Assembly: GCA_016716535.1 (NCBI GenBank)
Contig: JADJWD010000003.1
Location: forward strand, 124,001-188,000
DNA: 64,000 nucleotides
Reading direction: 5' to 3'
Origin: Betaproteobacteria bacterium
GTDB taxonomy: Bacteria > Pseudomonadota > Gammaproteobacteria > Burkholderiales > Burkholderiaceae_C
Of this stretch, positions 22,492 through 34,248 are shown piece by piece; positions within the stretch are counted from its first letter, which is position 1; each line of letters begins with the position of its first letter. Position numbers and translations under genes: made by a program. A model generated the notes under the pieces. It was not told where the DNA came from. It saw only the letters and a program-made list of their open reading frames with translations, and did not search any database.

Positions 22492-22932
22492 ATGGATCTG
22501 TCGACCCCGACCCTGTGGTGGCTGCTGGCCGGCGCGCTGGTCGCCGCCGAGCTGGCCACCGGCACCTTCTATCTGCTGATGCTGGCTGCCGGGTGCGCGG
22601 CCGGCGCGCTGGCCGCGCATGCCGGCATGGGCACGACGGCGCAGGTTGTCGTCGGCGCGCTCGTCGGCATGGGCGCGACGGCGCTTTGGCACTTCAAGCG
22701 CGCGCGCCAGCCTCGCAGCGCGCCGGCCGAGAGCAACCGCGACGTCAACCTCGACATCGGCCAGACGGTCGTCGTGCGCCTGTGGGGCGAGGACGGCTCG
22801 ACGCAGGTGCACTACCGCGGCGCCACCTGGTCGGCTGCGTTCGCCGGCGAAGGCACGCCGGCACCGGGCCCGCACGCCATCGTCGCCGTGCGCGGCAACC
22901 AGCTCGTCCTCGCGCCGGCGCCGCGGCGCTGA
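22492..22932 (+). CDS. NfeD-family membrane protein
   Basis: 146 residues from the ATG of MDLSTPTLWW (an ATG-less GTG-type start four codons earlier is possible). Two or three membrane helices (WLLAGALVAAELATGTF, LLMLAAGCAAGALAAHAG, VVGALVGMGATALWHF) are followed by a soluble beta-rich OB-type domain (VVVRLWGEDGSTQVHYRG ... HAIVAVRGNQLVLAP) as in short NfeD/YbbK-partner proteins. It is followed 45 bp later by an SPFH protein gene; such pairs (YbbK/QmcA with YbbL/NfeD) form membrane microdomain assemblies involved in membrane quality control. No protease domain is present, so it is the short type. Confidence 0.88.
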   Translation: MDLSTPTLWWLLAGALVAAELATGTFYLLMLAAGCAAGALAAHAGMGTTAQVVVGALVGMGATALWHFKRARQPRSAPAESNRDVNLDIGQTVVVRLWGEDGSTQVHYRGATWSAAFAGEGTPAPGPHAIVAVRGNQLVLAPAPRR

Positions 22933-22977
22933 AGCGGCTACCCGAATCGACCACGACAACGAGAAAGACCCACCGCC

Positions 22978-23928
22978 ATGGAACTCGCACTGATCCTGCT
23001 CGTCATCGCCGTCATCTTCATCGTGCGCACGTTCAAGATCGTGCCGCAGCAGAACGCATGGGTCGTCGAGCGCCTGGGCAAGTACGACCGCACGCTGACG
23101 CCGGGGCTGAAGTTCGTCATTCCCTTCGTCGAGCGCGTCGGCTACAAGCATTCGTTGAAGGAAGTGCCGCTGGACGTGCCGAGCCAGGTGTGCATCACGC
23201 GCGACAACACGCAGCTCCAGGTGGACGGCATCCTGTACTTCCAGGTCACCGATCCAATGCGCGCGAGCTACGGCAGCAGCAACTACATCGTCGCCATCAC
23301 GCAGCTGGCGCAGACCACGCTGCGCAGCGTCATCGGCAAGATGGAGCTGGACAAGACCTTCGAGGAGCGCGACGCGATCAACGCCAGCGTCGTCAGTGCG
23401 CTGGACGAAGCGGCCCTGAACTGGGGCGTCAAGGTGCTGCGCTACGAGATCAAGGACCTCACGCCGCCGGCCGAGATCCTGCGCAGCATGCAGGCGCAGA
23501 TCACCGCCGAGCGCGAGAAGCGCGCGCTGATCGCCGCCTCCGAAGGCAAGCGGCAGGAGCAGATCAACCTCGCCGAAGGCCAGCGCGCCGCCTTCATCGC
23601 CAAGAGCGAGGGCGAGCGGCAGTCCGAGATCAACCTCGCGCAAGGCGAGGCGGCAGCGATCACCGCCGTGGCCGAGGCCACCGCCGACGCGATCCGCAAG
23701 ATCGCCTCGGCGATCCAGCAGCCCGGCGGCGAGCAGGCGGTGCAGTTGAAGGTGGCCGAGAAGGCGGTGGACGCCTACGCGAACCTGGCGCGCGTCAACA
23801 ACACGATGATCGTGCCCGGCCACATGGGCGAAGTCGCGGGCTTGATCGGCACGGCGATGGCGCTGATGAAGAAACCGTTGCCGGCGGGCAGTGGGAGCAA
23901 CCCCGGCGCGGCGCCCGCGGCGCGCTAG
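22978..23928 (+). CDS. SPFH/stomatin-family membrane protein (QmcA-like)
   Basis: 316 residues. A single N-terminal membrane helix (LALILLVIAVIFIVRTF) is followed by the SPFH/band-7 domain (VPQQNAWVVERLGKYDRTLTPG ... DVPSQVCITRDNTQLQVDG) and a long Ala/Glu coiled coil (ITAEREKRALIAASEGKRQ, QINLAEGQRAAFIAKSEGE) ending in a hydrophobic oligomerisation segment. Such proteins build large cage-like oligomers around membrane proteases such as FtsH or on their own. It forms a pair with nfeD; the next gene (DUF2237) starts 59 bp later with its own ribosome-binding site and may be co-transcribed. Confidence 0.93.
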   Translation: MELALILLVIAVIFIVRTFKIVPQQNAWVVERLGKYDRTLTPGLKFVIPFVERVGYKHSLKEVPLDVPSQVCITRDNTQLQVDGILYFQVTDPMRASYGSSNYIVAITQLAQTTLRSVIGKMELDKTFEERDAINASVVSALDEAALNWGVKVLRYEIKDLTPPAEILRSMQAQITAEREKRALIAASEGKRQEQINLAEGQRAAFIAKSEGERQSEINLAQGEAAAITAVAEATADAIRKIASAIQQPGGEQAVQLKVAEKAVDAYANLARVNNTMIVPGHMGEVAGLIGTAMALMKKPLPAGSGSNPGAAPAAR

Positions 23929-23987
23929 CCAGCGCTAGCCAGCCACCTGCAAGCCGGGCTCAGCCGAGAAGAACCGAAGGACCTGCG

Positions 23988-24371
23988 ATGGCCGCGCCCG
24001 CCCTCAACGTGCTTGGCACCCCGCTCGTGCCCTGCTCGTTCGACCCGCTCACCGGCTGGCGGCGCGACGGCTGCTGCGACACCGACGAACACGACCTCGG
24101 CAGCCACGTCATCTGCGCGCGCATGACGGTGGAGTTCCTGAACCGGCAGATGGAGCGCGGCAACGACCTCATCACGCCGCGGCCTGAATTGCGCTTTCGC
24201 GGCCTGAAGCCCGGCGATCGCTGGTGCGTGTGCGCGCTGCGCTGGCGCGAAGCCTACGAAGAAGGCCACGCGCCGCCGGTCATCCTCGAGAGCACGCACG
24301 CGCGAGCGCTGGACTACGTGCTGATGGAGTGGCTGCGCAAGTGCGCGGTCGCGCCCTCGGGGCCTGGATAG
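23988..24371 (+). CDS. DUF2237 family protein
   Basis: 127 residues; GAAGG lies seven bases before the ATG. The features match the DUF2237 family: NVLGTPLVPCSFDPLTGWRRDGCC near the start (given here only as landmarks Cys16, Gly22, Cys29-Cys30), then DLGSHVICARMT and LKPGDRWCVCALRWREA. Five or more Cys and many conserved polar residues point to metal binding or a redox role, but the biochemical function is not known. It is cytoplasmic, without signal peptide. The gene order nfeD-SPFH-DUF2237-tRNA gives no direct hint. Confidence 0.8.
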   Translation: MAAPALNVLGTPLVPCSFDPLTGWRRDGCCDTDEHDLGSHVICARMTVEFLNRQMERGNDLITPRPELRFRGLKPGDRWCVCALRWREAYEEGHAPPVILESTHARALDYVLMEWLRKCAVAPSGPG

Positions 24372-24410
24372 CCGCGCCTCAGCTGCGCCATGGCAGCGCG
24401 GTGCGCCGCA

Positions 24411-24416
24411 TAGAAT
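24411..24416 (+). promoter_or_regulatory. Likely -10 box of the tRNA-Ser gene
   Basis: TAGAAT lies 13 bp before the mature 5' end of the tRNA; a start near 24423 would leave a short 5' leader for RNase P. No convincing -35 hexamer is present. Confidence 0.5.
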
Positions 24417-24429
24417 CCGCCTCCGGCGT

Positions 24430-24520
24430 GGAGGGATGGATGAGTGGTTTAAGTCGCACGCCTGGAAAGCGTGTGGGGGTTAACAGCCCCCCGCGGGTTC
24501 GAATCCCGCTCCCTCCGCCA
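24430..24520 (+). tRNA. tRNA-Ser (anticodon GGA)
   Basis: 91 nt including an encoded CCA end. The acceptor arms GGAGGGA and TCCCTCC pair fully, discriminator G. The anticodon stem CACGC/GCGTG encloses the loop CTGGAAA with anticodon GGA, which reads UCC and UCU. The long variable arm GGGGG...CCCCC is that of a class II tRNA, as required for serine. The T arm GCGGG-TTCGAAT-CCCGC is canonical. It ends 11 bp before the glgA stop on the opposite strand. I see no integrase or attachment-site duplication near it. Confidence 0.97.
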
Positions 24521-24531
24521 GCCCTGCCCCC

Positions 24532-25995
24532 TCACCGGCCCGCCCCCGGCACGCCCGCGCTGCCCGCGGCGTCGCGGTATAGCTGCAGATAACGCCGCGC
24601 CGAGCCGGCCCAGGCCAGGTCGGCGGCCATGCCGCGCTGCTGAAGCATGCGCCAGGTCTTCGGGTCCTGCGTGCGCAGCCGCGCCGCGCGCAGCACGGCG
24701 GCGGCCAGGGCGGTGGGCGTCGCCTCATCGAAGACGAAGCCGTTGCCCTGCGTGCCGCCCGCGTCGTGCACGGTATCGGCCAGGCCGCCGACGCGGCGCA
24801 CGATCGGCAGCGTGCCGTAGCGCAGGCCGTACATCTGCGTCAGCCCGCACGGCTCGAAGCGCGAGGGCACGACGATCGCGTCGGCGCCGGCGAGCAGCCG
24901 GTGCGCCCGCGCCTCGTCGTAGCCGATGTGCACGTGCACGCGGCCGGCGTGCGCCTCGCTGGCCATGCGGAAGGCCGCCTCGAGCGAGGGCTCGCCGGTG
25001 CCCAGCAGCACCAGCTGCACGCCGGCGGCGGCCAGTTGCGGCAGCGCAGCCAGCAGCAGGTCGAGCCCCTTCTGCGCCGACAGGCGGCTGATCACCGCCA
25101 GCAGCAACGCGTCGTCGTCGGCAGCCAGGCCGAGCTCGGCCTGCAGCGCCTCGCGGCAGGCGCGCTTGCCCTCGAGCCGCGCATCGTCGTAGCGCGCGGC
25201 GATCGCCGGGTCGATGGCCGGGTTCCACACGTCGGCGTCGATGCCGTTGAGGATGCCGACGACGTCCGCGCCTCGGCTGCGGATCGCCCCGTCGAGGCCA
25301 AACCCGAACTCGGCCGTCGCGATCTCGTGCGCGTAGGTCGGGCTCACCGTCGTGATGCGGTGCGCGTACTGCAGCCCCGCCTTCATGAAGCTCAACTGGC
25401 CGTGGAACTCGAGCCCGGCCGGCGACATGTGGCGCGACGCCAGCCCGAGCAGCGGCCAGTCGTGCAGCGGAAACAGGCCCTGGAAGGCCATGTTGTGGAT
25501 CGTGAAGACGCTGCGCACGTCGCTGGCCGGATGGTCGGCGACGTGCGCGCAGGCGAGCGCCGCGTGCCAGTCGTGCGCGTGCACGATGTCGGCGCGCCAC
25601 TTCAGGTCGGCATCGTCGGCGGCCAGGTGGGCGGCCACCCAGCCGAGCAGCGCGAAGCGCTGCAGGTTGTCGGGCCACTCTTCGCCACCGTGGTTGCCGT
25701 ACGGGCTGCCGGTGCGCCGGTACAGGTACGGTGCATCGAGCACGTACACCGGCAGCCCGGTGCCCGGCATGCGCGCGAGCAAGAGCCGCACGCGCAACGC
25801 GCCGAAGCAGCTGCCGATGTCGATGACGGGGCGCGCGTGCTGCACGCCGTCCATCACGCTCGGCAGGCCGGGCAGCAAGAGCCGCACCTCGGCGCCCTGG
25901 CGCGCCTGCGCCGCCGGCAGCGCCGCAACGACATCGGCCAGGCCCCCGGTCTTGACGAGCGGATACACCTCCGCGGCGACGTGCAGCACCCTCAT
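24532..25995 (-). CDS. glgA: Glycogen synthase (ADP-glucose type) GlgA
   Basis: 487 residues, normal GT5 length. The ADP-glucose-binding motif K15-T-G-G-L-A-D-V is near the N-terminus after MRVLHVAAEVYP; the catalytic HDWH and GILNGID segments and the second-domain motifs SRFEPCGLTQMYGLRYG and RVGGLADTV are all present. It extends alpha-1,4-glucan chains from ADP-glucose made by the product of glgC, which is 43 bp upstream in the same transcript. The stop lies only 11 bp from the tRNA-Ser 3' end, so the two transcripts converge closely. Confidence 0.97.
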   Translation of the reverse strand: MRVLHVAAEVYPLVKTGGLADVVAALPAAQARQGAEVRLLLPGLPSVMDGVQHARPVIDIGSCFGALRVRLLLARMPGTGLPVYVLDAPYLYRRTGSPYGNHGGEEWPDNLQRFALLGWVAAHLAADDADLKWRADIVHAHDWHAALACAHVADHPASDVRSVFTIHNMAFQGLFPLHDWPLLGLASRHMSPAGLEFHGQLSFMKAGLQYAHRITTVSPTYAHEIATAEFGFGLDGAIRSRGADVVGILNGIDADVWNPAIDPAIAARYDDARLEGKRACREALQAELGLAADDDALLLAVISRLSAQKGLDLLLAALPQLAAAGVQLVLLGTGEPSLEAAFRMASEAHAGRVHVHIGYDEARAHRLLAGADAIVVPSRFEPCGLTQMYGLRYGTLPIVRRVGGLADTVHDAGGTQGNGFVFDEATPTALAAAVLRAARLRTQDPKTWRMLQQRGMAADLAWAGSARRYLQLYRDAAGSAGVPGAGR

Positions 25996-26038
25996 CGCGC
26001 GCCGCCCTGCCCCGCGATGCGGCCCGGCTGCCGCGCCG

Positions 26039-27304
26039 TCACTGCAGCCGGCCCAGCATCGCGCGCGTCACCAGCGTGATGCCGCTGTCCGTGCGGTGGA
26101 AGCGCGCCGCGTCGGCCACCGGGTCTTCGCCGATCACCATGCCGTCGGGCACGACGCAGCCGCGGTCGAGGATGGCGCGGTGGATGCGCACGCCGCGCCC
26201 GACCTGCACGCTGGGCAGCAGCACCGACCACTCGACCGACGAGTACGAGTGCACTCGCACCTGCGAGAACAGCAGCGAGCGGAAGATGCGCCCGGAGACG
26301 ATGCAGCCGCCCGAGACGAGCGACTCGATGGCCACGCCACGGCGGTCGTCCTGGTTGTGCACGAACTTCGCCGGCGGCAGTTGCGGCTGGTAGGTCCAGA
26401 TCGGCCACGAGGTGTCGTACAGGTTCAGCAAAGGGTCGGTGGCCGTCAGGTCGATGTTGGCGTCCCAGTAGGCGTCGACGGTGCCGACGTCGCGCCAGTA
26501 GGGCTGCTGTCCGTGCCGCATGCCCACGCAGCTCAGGTCGAACGGGTGCGCCGCGGCGACGCCCGAGCGCACCATCTTCGGGATGATGTCGCGGCCGAAG
26601 TCGTGCGACGAGTTCGGGTCGGCCATGTCGCGCTCGAGTTCCTGGAACAGATGGCGCGCGTTGAAGATGTAGATGCCCATGCTGGCCAGCGCCCGGTCGG
26701 GCTTGCCGGGCATCGGCGGCGGGTCGGCCGGCTTTTCGACAAAGTCGAGGATGCGCCGGTTCTCGTCGATGTGCATCACGCCGAAGGCCGTGGCCTCCAT
26801 GCGCGGCACCTCGATGCAGCCGACCGTGCATTCGCAGCCGAGGCTGACGTGGTCGGCCAGCATCAGCGCATAGTTCATCGTGTAGATGTGATCGCCGGCG
26901 AGCACGACGATGTATTCGGGCCGGTAGCCGGAAATGATGTCCTGGTTCTGGTACACCGCGTCGGCGGTGCCGCGGTACCAGTGCTCCTCGTCGACGCGCT
27001 GCTGCGCCGGCAGCAGGTCGACGAACTCGTTCATCTCGCTCTTCAGGAACGCCCAGCCGCGCTGCATGTGGCGCAGCAGGCTGTGGCTCTTGTACTGCGT
27101 GATGACGCCGATGCGCCGGATGCCCGAATTCAGGCAGTTCGACAGCGCGAAGTCGACGATGCGGAACTTGCCGCCGAAGTAGACGGCGGGCTTGGCGCGC
27201 GAGTCGGTCAGGCTCTTCAGGCGCGTGCCGCGGCCACCCGCGAGCACCAGGGCCACGGCCCTGCGTGGAAGATCGAAACTTCCGGCGACGTCCATCGTGG
27301 GCAT
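26039..27304 (-). CDS. glgC: Glucose-1-phosphate adenylyltransferase GlgC
   Basis: 421 residues from the ATG of MPTMDVAGSF, which has GGAAG five to six bases upstream. N-terminal nucleotidyltransferase domain with LAGGRGTRLKSLTDSRAKPAV, the KYKS-type regulatory stretch QYKSHSLLRHMQRGW, then HIYTMNYALML, and a C-terminal left-handed beta-helix (SGGCIVSGRIFRSLLFSQV). It forms ADP-glucose from glucose-1-phosphate and ATP, the committed and allosterically controlled step of glycogen synthesis. It diverges from glgP across 80 bp, so synthesis and breakdown genes share one control region in which I see no clear operator. Confidence 0.97.
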   Translation of the reverse strand: MPTMDVAGSFDLPRRAVALVLAGGRGTRLKSLTDSRAKPAVYFGGKFRIVDFALSNCLNSGIRRIGVITQYKSHSLLRHMQRGWAFLKSEMNEFVDLLPAQQRVDEEHWYRGTADAVYQNQDIISGYRPEYIVVLAGDHIYTMNYALMLADHVSLGCECTVGCIEVPRMEATAFGVMHIDENRRILDFVEKPADPPPMPGKPDRALASMGIYIFNARHLFQELERDMADPNSSHDFGRDIIPKMVRSGVAAAHPFDLSCVGMRHGQQPYWRDVGTVDAYWDANIDLTATDPLLNLYDTSWPIWTYQPQLPPAKFVHNQDDRRGVAIESLVSGGCIVSGRIFRSLLFSQVRVHSYSSVEWSVLLPSVQVGRGVRIHRAILDRGCVVPDGMVIGEDPVADAARFHRTDSGITLVTRAMLGRLQ

Positions 27305-27384
27305 CTTGCTTCCAGTCAACTGGCGGTTGGAAAGGGGCTTCGTTCGTTGACGCTCATTCTCGCCATCCACGACACTCGACGACC

Positions 27385-29871
27385 ATGAACTTTGCGACGA
27401 CCCCCGAAGCGACCACGGCAACGGCCCCTCCCGAAGCACCGGCGGCCGCCGCGGCCCCGACGCCCATCGCCGACGCGATCGACCGGCACCTGCTCGTCAC
27501 CGTCGGTGCCGAGCCCGGCCGCGCGACGCCGCTCGACATGATGCACGCGATCGCCCAGGTCGCCCGCGAGCAGCTCTCGCGCCGCTGGGTCGCCGGCGAG
27601 GCCGCCGACCGCGAGGCCAAGGCGCGGCGCGTGTACTACCTCTCGATGGAGTTCCTGATCGGCCGCACGCTGGGCAATGCGCTTGCCGCACTGGGCCTCA
27701 CCGACACGCTGGCCGGCGAGGCGCGCTCGCGGGCGATGCGGCTCGAGGACGTGGCCGCCAGCGAGGCCGACGCGGCGCTCGGCAACGGCGGCCTCGGACG
27801 GCTGGCCGCGTGTTTCCTCGACTCGATGGCCACGCTCGGGCTGCCCTCTTACGGCTACGGCATCCGCTACGAATTCGGCATGTTCGCGCAGAGCATCCAC
27901 GACGGCCGCCAGGTCGAGCACCCCGACCCCTGGCTGGTCGACGGCTCGCCGTGGGAGTTCCCGCGGCCGGGGGTCATGCACCCGGTGCGCTTCGGCGGCT
28001 GGGTCGAGCACGGCGACGGCCCGCCCGGGCGCGCCGTCTGGCACGCCGGCGGCGAAGTGGCGGCGAAGGCCTACGACATGGTGATCCCCGGCCACGGCAC
28101 CGGGCGCGTCAGCACGCTGCGGCTATGGAAGGCGGTGGCGCCGGCGCATATCGACCTGCACGCCTTCAACAGCGGCGACTACGCGCGCGCCGCCGAGTTC
28201 AAGAACGAGTACGAGAACATCTCGTGGGTGCTGTACCCCAACGACAGCACGCCGGCCGGGCGCGAGCTGCGGCTGCGCCAGGAGTACTTCTTCACGAGCG
28301 CCTCGCTGCAGGACATCCTCGCGCGCCACCTGCGCGAGCACGGCACGCTGGCCAACCTCGCCGACAAGGTGGCCGTGCACCTGAACGACACGCACCCGGC
28401 GATCGGCGTCGCCGAGTTGATGCGGCTGCTCGTCGACGAGCACGGCGTCGCCTGGCAGGCCGCGTGGGACACGACGCGGCGCGTCTTCAGCTACACCAAC
28501 CACACGCTGATGCCCGAGGCGCTGGAGACGTGGTCGGTGGCGCTGATGCAGCGGGTGCTGCCGCGGCACCTGGACATCATCTTCCGCATCAACGCCGAGT
28601 TCCTCGCGCACGCCGCCAACACGCGCCCCGGCGACCACGACTTCCTGCGCCGGCTGTCGCTGATCGACGAACACGGCGAGCGGCGCGTGCGCATGGCGCA
28701 CCTGTCGATCGTCGGCAGCCACAAGGTCAACGGCGTCTCGGCGTTGCACTCCGAGCTGCTGGTGAAGACGATCTTCGCGGACTTCGCTGCGCTGTGGCCC
28801 GAGCGCTTCATCAACGTCACCAACGGCGTGACGCCCCGGCGCTGGCTGGCGCAGGCCAATGCCGGCCTCGCCGCGCTGCTCGACCGCCGGCTGGGGCCCG
28901 GCTGGCGGCTCGACCTCGCGCAGCTGTCGCGGCTGAAGGAGCTGGCCGGCGACGCCACATTCAGGCAGGAGTTCAGGCAGGCCAAGCACGCCAACAAGGT
29001 GCGGCTGGCCGCGCACGTGTGCGCCGTCACCGGCGTCGAGGTCGATCCGGCGAGCCTCTTCGACGTGCACGTCAAGCGCATCCACGAGTACAAGCGCCAG
29101 TTGCTGAACGTGATGCACGTCGTCGCGCGCTACCAGGCGATGCTGGCCGAACCGCAGCGCGACTGGCTGCCGCGCACGGTGCTGTTCGCCGGCAAGGCGG
29201 CCTCGAGCTACGCCACCGCGAAGTCGGTGATCCGCCTCATCCACGATGTCGGCGCGGTCATCAACGCCGACCCGCGGCTGCAAGGGCGGCTGAAGGTCGC
29301 CTTCGTGCCGAACTACGGCGTCTCGGTGGCCGAACTCGTGATGCCCGGTGCCGACCTCTCGGAGCAGATCTCCACCGCCGGCACCGAGGCCAGCGGCACC
29401 GGCAACATGAAGCTGGCGCTGAACGGCGCGCTGACCATCGGCACCGACGACGGGGCCAACATCGAGATCCGCCAGCAAGTGGGCGACGACAACATCTTCA
29501 TCTTCGGCCTCTCGGCCGCCGAGGTGGCCGCGCAGCGCAAGAGCGGCTACCACCCGGTGCAGTTGTACGGCGCCAACCCGCGCGTAAAGGCGGTGCTCGA
29601 CGCGATCGGCGGCGGCGGCTTCTCGCCCGGCGAGCCGGGGCGCTACCGCGGCCTCGTCGACTCGCTGCTGTGGGGCGGCGACCACTACCTGCTGCTCGCC
29701 GATTTCGAGAGCTACCTCGCCGCGCAGGCGCGCGTCGACGCGCTGGCGCGCGACCCCGACGCGTGGGCCGCGAAGGCCATCGCCAACGTCGCCGGCATGG
29801 GGTTCTTCTCGTCCGACCGCACGATCGCCGAGTACGCGCGCTTCGTCTGGGGGCTGGCGCCGCGTGGCTGA
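27385..29871 (+). CDS. glgP: Glycogen/maltodextrin phosphorylase GlgP
   Basis: 828 residues from the ATG of MNFATTPEAT; upstream codons in frame belong to the intergenic region. The first 30 residues are an Ala/Pro/Thr tail, then the GT35 fold: RRVYYLSMEFLIGRTLGNAL, ALGNGGLGRLAACFLDS split around residue 135, VKRIHEYKRQLLNV, and the PLP site GTGNMKLALNG with Lys676. It removes glucose-1-phosphate from alpha-1,4-glucan chain ends. Its last codons overlap the glgB GTG start by 8 bp, and glgP-glgB-glgX-malQ form one overlapping operon. Confidence 0.96.
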   Translation: MNFATTPEATTATAPPEAPAAAAAPTPIADAIDRHLLVTVGAEPGRATPLDMMHAIAQVAREQLSRRWVAGEAADREAKARRVYYLSMEFLIGRTLGNALAALGLTDTLAGEARSRAMRLEDVAASEADAALGNGGLGRLAACFLDSMATLGLPSYGYGIRYEFGMFAQSIHDGRQVEHPDPWLVDGSPWEFPRPGVMHPVRFGGWVEHGDGPPGRAVWHAGGEVAAKAYDMVIPGHGTGRVSTLRLWKAVAPAHIDLHAFNSGDYARAAEFKNEYENISWVLYPNDSTPAGRELRLRQEYFFTSASLQDILARHLREHGTLANLADKVAVHLNDTHPAIGVAELMRLLVDEHGVAWQAAWDTTRRVFSYTNHTLMPEALETWSVALMQRVLPRHLDIIFRINAEFLAHAANTRPGDHDFLRRLSLIDEHGERRVRMAHLSIVGSHKVNGVSALHSELLVKTIFADFAALWPERFINVTNGVTPRRWLAQANAGLAALLDRRLGPGWRLDLAQLSRLKELAGDATFRQEFRQAKHANKVRLAAHVCAVTGVEVDPASLFDVHVKRIHEYKRQLLNVMHVVARYQAMLAEPQRDWLPRTVLFAGKAASSYATAKSVIRLIHDVGAVINADPRLQGRLKVAFVPNYGVSVAELVMPGADLSEQISTAGTEASGTGNMKLALNGALTIGTDDGANIEIRQQVGDDNIFIFGLSAAEVAAQRKSGYHPVQLYGANPRVKAVLDAIGGGGFSPGEPGRYRGLVDSLLWGGDHYLLLADFESYLAAQARVDALARDPDAWAAKAIANVAGMGFFSSDRTIAEYARFVWGLAPRG

Positions 29872-32085
29872 CGTGGCTAACGCGGCCAAGGCCGCCCGCG
29901 CCCTTGCGGCTGCGCTGGCCACGCTGAGCGAAGGCCGGCACGGCGATCCCTTTGCGCTGCTCGGCCCGCAGCGCACCGCCGCGGGCGACCCGATCGTGCG
30001 CGCGCTGCTGCCGCTCGCGCGGGCCGTGGCGCTTGTCGGCGAGGACGGCGCACGCATGCCGATGATCGCCGGCGCCGCCGCGGGCGTCTTCGAAGCGCCC
30101 TGGCCCGAAGGGCGGCCCTACCGGCTCGAAGTGACGTGGCCCGAGGGGCCCGCTCAGCAGCTCGACGACCCCTACCGCTTCGGCCCCGTGCTCGGCGAGA
30201 TGGACGCCTGGCTGCTGGCCGAGGGCACGCACTTGCGGCCGTTCGAGGTGCTCGGCGCGCACCCCCGCGCGCGCGACGGCGTTCCGGGCACCGACTTCGC
30301 GGTGTGGGCGCCGAACGCGCGGCGCGTCAGCGTCGTCGGCGACTTCAACGCCTGGGACGGCCGCCGGCACCCGATGCGGCTGCGCCGCGAATGCGGCGTG
30401 TGGGAGATCTTCCTGCCCGGCGTCGCGCCGGGCGCGCGCTACAAGTTCGAGCTGCTCGACCGCCACGGCCATCTGCTGCCGCTGAAGGCCGACCCGTACG
30501 CGCACCAAGCCGAGCTGCGCCCGGCCACGGCGAGCGTCGTCGCGCCGCTGCCGGCGCCGGTGCCGCCCTCGCCTGCACGACAGCGCGCCAACGCGCTCGA
30601 CGCGCCGGTCAGCATCTACGAGGTGCACCTCGCCAGCTGGCGCCGCCGCGATGGCCACCACTGGCTCGACTGGGACGCACTCGCCGATCAGCTCGTGCCC
30701 TACGCGGCCGACCTCGGCTTCACGCACCTCGAGCTGCTGCCGGTGAGCGAACACCCGCTGGACGCGAGCTGGGGCTACCAGACGCTGGCGCTCTTTGCGC
30801 CGACGACGCGCTTCGCCACGCCCGCAGAAGCCGCGCGCGGCGACGCCGCGGCCGGCCTCGTGCGCTTCATCGAGCGCGCGCACGCCGCGGGGCTCGGCGT
30901 GCTGCTCGACTGGGTGCCGGCGCACTTCCCGACCGACGCGCATGGCCTCGCGCGCTTCGACGGCACGGCGCTGTACGAGTACGCCGACCCGCGCGAAGGG
31001 CTGCACACCGATTGGCAAACGCTCATCTACAACTGGAGCCGCACGGAGGTGCGCAACTTCCTCGTCGGCAACGCGCTCTTCTGGCTCGAACGCTTCGGCG
31101 CCGACGGCCTGCGCGTCGACGCAGTGGCCTCGATGCTGTACCGCGACTACAGCCGCGCCGAGGGTGAATGGATCCCCAACGCGCAAGGCGGCCGCGAGAA
31201 CCTGGAAGCCATCGCCTTCCTTCGCCGCATGAACGAGGTTGTCGGCACCGAGCGGCCGCAGGCGGTGACGCTGGCCGAGGAGAGCACCGCGTTCCCTGCC
31301 GTCAGCCGGCCGCCGTGGGCCGGGGGCCTGGGCTTCCACTACAAGTGGAACATGGGCTGGATGCACGACACGCTGAAGTACATGGCGCGCGACCCCGTGC
31401 ACCGCGCGCATCACCACAATGACATGACCTTCGGCCTCGTCTACGCCTTCAACGAAAACTTCGTGCTGCCGCTGTCGCACGACGAGGTCGTGCACGGCAA
31501 GGGCTCGCTGATCGGCCGCATGCCGGGCGACCGCTGGCAGAAGTTCGCCAACCTGCGCGCCTACTTCGGCTTCATGTGGGCGCACCCGGGCAAGAAGCTG
31601 CTCTTCATGGGCGGCGAGTTCGCGCAGGAGCGCGAGTGGAACCACGACGCCTCGCTCGACTGGCATCTGATCGATGACCCGCTGCACGCCGGCGTGCAGC
31701 GCCTCGTGCGCGACCTCAACACGCTGTACCGCGCGACGCCGGCGCTCTACGAGCAGGACTTTGTCGCCGCCGGCTTCGAGTGGGTCGACCACGGCGACGC
31801 CGGGCGCAACCTCTACAGCTTCGTGCGCCGCGCGCGCGACGGCGCGATGGTGCTGGTGCTGTGCAACTTCGCGCCCGTCGTGCACCACGCGCTGCGCCTC
31901 GGCGTGCCGGCGGCCGGGCGCTGGCGCGAGCGGCTCAACACCGACTCGCGCTTCTACGGCGGCAGCGACGTCGGTTCGGCGATGGCCGACATGGTGGCCG
32001 AGGCCGTGCCGAGCCACGGCCGCGCGCAGTCGATCAGCCTGACGGTGCCGCCGCTGGCCACGGTGATGCTGCAATGGATCGGCTG

Positions 32086-32086
<1 letters not shown>
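29864..32086 (+). CDS. glgB: 1,4-alpha-glucan branching enzyme GlgB
   Basis: 740 residues from a GTG overlapping the glgP end (another GTG three codons later is equally possible). N-terminal CBM48-type domains (residues 1-230, with FEVLGAHP and VSVVGDFNAWDGR), then the GH13 barrel: LRVDAVASM with the nucleophile Asp, LAEESTAFP with the acid Glu, LSHDEVVHGKGSL with the third Asp. It transfers oligoglucan chains to form alpha-1,6 branches. The stop and the next start share TGATG, so glgX is translationally coupled. Confidence 0.97.

Positions 32087-34244
<2,158 letters not shown>

Positions 34245-34248
<4 letters not shown>

Noticed and set aside
24430..24520. tRNA-Ser as integration site of a mobile element
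   Set aside because: No integrase, no duplicated tRNA end and only housekeeping glycogen genes next to it.
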